DNA from: Filimonas zeae
GTDB taxonomy: Bacteria > Bacteroidota > Bacteroidia > Chitinophagales > Chitinophagaceae
Assembly: GCF_014641615.1 (NCBI RefSeq)
Contig: NZ_BMIB01000002.1
Span: 868,001 to 932,000 of the forward strand
DNA length: 64,000 bases
Reading direction: 5' to 3'
The first letter of the stretch is position 1, and the number at the start of each line of letters is the position of its first letter. The notes under the pieces are model-generated. The model was given only the letters and a program-made list of their open reading frames with translations, was not told where the DNA came from and ran no database searches. The translations under genes and the position numbers were made by a program. Below are positions 63,439-64,000 of the stretch, one piece after another.

Positions 63439-63798
63439 ATGAAACCATTTTCCTGGAAAGCCCGTTTAAAAAGCTTTGTTTTTTCCTGGGCAGGCATTGT
63501 AACCTTTGTAACCACCGAGCATAACGCGTGGATACACTTTGCCGCCACCATTGCCGTAGTTACCGCTGGTTTTCTTTTTCACATTTCCCCTATGGAATGG
63601 ATAGCCATCTGCGGCTGTATAACCCTGGTATGGGTAGCAGAAATGGTTAACACTGCCATTGAAAAAATAATGAATCACCTGAGCCCAGAACGTAGTGATG
63701 CGGTTAAGGATATTAAAGATATTGCCTCCGGGGCAGTACTGGTAGCCGCTGTTTTTGCGGTTATTACCGGCCTGATTGTGTTTATACCCAAATTATAA
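63439..63798 (+). CDS. Diacylglycerol/undecaprenol kinase family protein (DgkA type)
   Basis: A 119-residue inner-membrane kinase that phosphorylates diacylglycerol or undecaprenol. Three membrane helices; family motifs EHNAWIH, VWVAEMVNTAIEKIMN and VKDIKDIASGAVLVAA carry the active-site Glu, Asn and Asp. Length is normal. It is followed immediately by an 84-bp tandem repeat. Confidence 0.93.
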   Translation: MKPFSWKARLKSFVFSWAGIVTFVTTEHNAWIHFAATIAVVTAGFLFHISPMEWIAICGCITLVWVAEMVNTAIEKIMNHLSPERSDAVKDIKDIASGAVLVAAVFAVITGLIVFIPKL

Positions 63799-63812
63799 AA
63801 AAGCAGGATAAC

Positions 63813-64000
63813 ATCCGCCAGCCCTGCCATTTGTTCCGCCAGCCCTCCCGGTTGTTCGCAGAGTTGTCTGATCATTCCGGCGGGCCCTCCCGTTTCATCC
63901 GCCAGCCCGGCCATTTGTTCCGCCAGCCCTCCCGGTTGTTCGCAGGGCTGTCTGATCATTCCGGCGGGCCCGCCCGATTCATCCGCCAGCTCTGCCATTT
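63813..64000. repeat. 84-bp tandem repeat, at least 2.2 copies, runs off the window
   Basis: Copies start at 63813, 63897 and 63981 (period exactly 84). Each copy splits into four 21-base blocks; the first two blocks are clearly related (CCGCCAGCCCT core). On the minus strand one frame stays open through all copies and gives a 28-residue repeat of four heptads (such as AGLADET, IRQLCEQ). Period and copies are nearly perfect, so the array is young. Confidence 0.85.

Noticed and set aside
63675..63998. Minus-strand frame through the 84-bp repeat as a real protein gene
   Set aside because: It would overlap the conserved end of the DgkA gene by 124 bases; open frames through a repeat whose period is a multiple of three are expected by chance. 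Kept as a repeat.
63813..64000. CRISPR array
   Set aside because: The units are contiguous without unique spacers and the unit is 84 bp.

Overview
The window looks like chromosomal DNA of a Bacteroidota bacterium, most likely family Chitinophagaceae (inference). The signs are three SusC/SusD outer-membrane pairs, two ECF sigma/FecR modules, -7 boxes of the TAnnTTTG type, RRM-type RNA-binding proteins, weak Shine-Dalgarno sequences, and families typical of the phylum (DUF5689, DUF6600-like, DUF92). No rRNA, tRNA, insertion sequence, prophage or CRISPR array was seen.

Layout. 1-11300: the end of ppk1, a periplasmic lipoprotein, and two paralogous beta-barrel proteins flanking a GAF-domain gene; one barrel protein carries an extra calcineurin-like phosphoesterase domain. 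11300-19240: mixed housekeeping genes (ROK kinase, DUF6600-like lipoprotein, Rpn nuclease, A-type Fe-S carrier, sensor kinase, acyl-CoA dehydrogenase). 19258-28241: an AraC regulator followed by a tight TolC/RND/adaptor/aldo-keto reductase/alcohol dehydrogenase operon closed by a strong terminator. 28250-33640: an island of RNA-binding and cold-shock genes (three RRM proteins, one CSD protein), a FabH-like enzyme, and two paralogous two-helix membrane proteins whose upstream regions share the same architecture. 33640-35640: small unknown genes and an SGNH hydrolase. 35768-43300: ECF sigma, FecR, SusC, SusD and a purple-acid-phosphatase-like enzyme. 43303-46178 (minus): DUF92, MgtC and a secreted nuclease/phosphatase with a jacalin-like lectin tail. 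46489-51401: a SusC/SusD pair preceded by a short reading frame ending in four cysteines. 51559-61293: a second ECF/FecR module with STN-type SusC, SusD, DUF5689 and a metallophosphoesterase. 61333-64000: AraC, aldo-keto reductase, diacylglycerol kinase and an 84-bp tandem repeat.

How the genes work together (inference). Phosphorus handling recurs: polyphosphate kinase, three calcineurin-like phosphoesterases, a secreted EEP-family enzyme and diacylglycerol kinase. A 43-bp element upstream of fecR (36361-36403) is repeated at 37/43 identity upstream of the secreted nuclease gene (46320-46362, opposite strand). This suggests one ECF sigma controls nutrient uptake and an extracellular nuclease together.

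The observations most worth follow-up are the poly-cysteine leader frame at 46518-46604, the shared 43-bp element, the TTAAAG direct-repeat arrays with identical 63-bp and 40-bp spacings, the conserved 5' leader of two RRM genes, and a kinase-like DRH/DRD motif pair inside the two barrel proteins.
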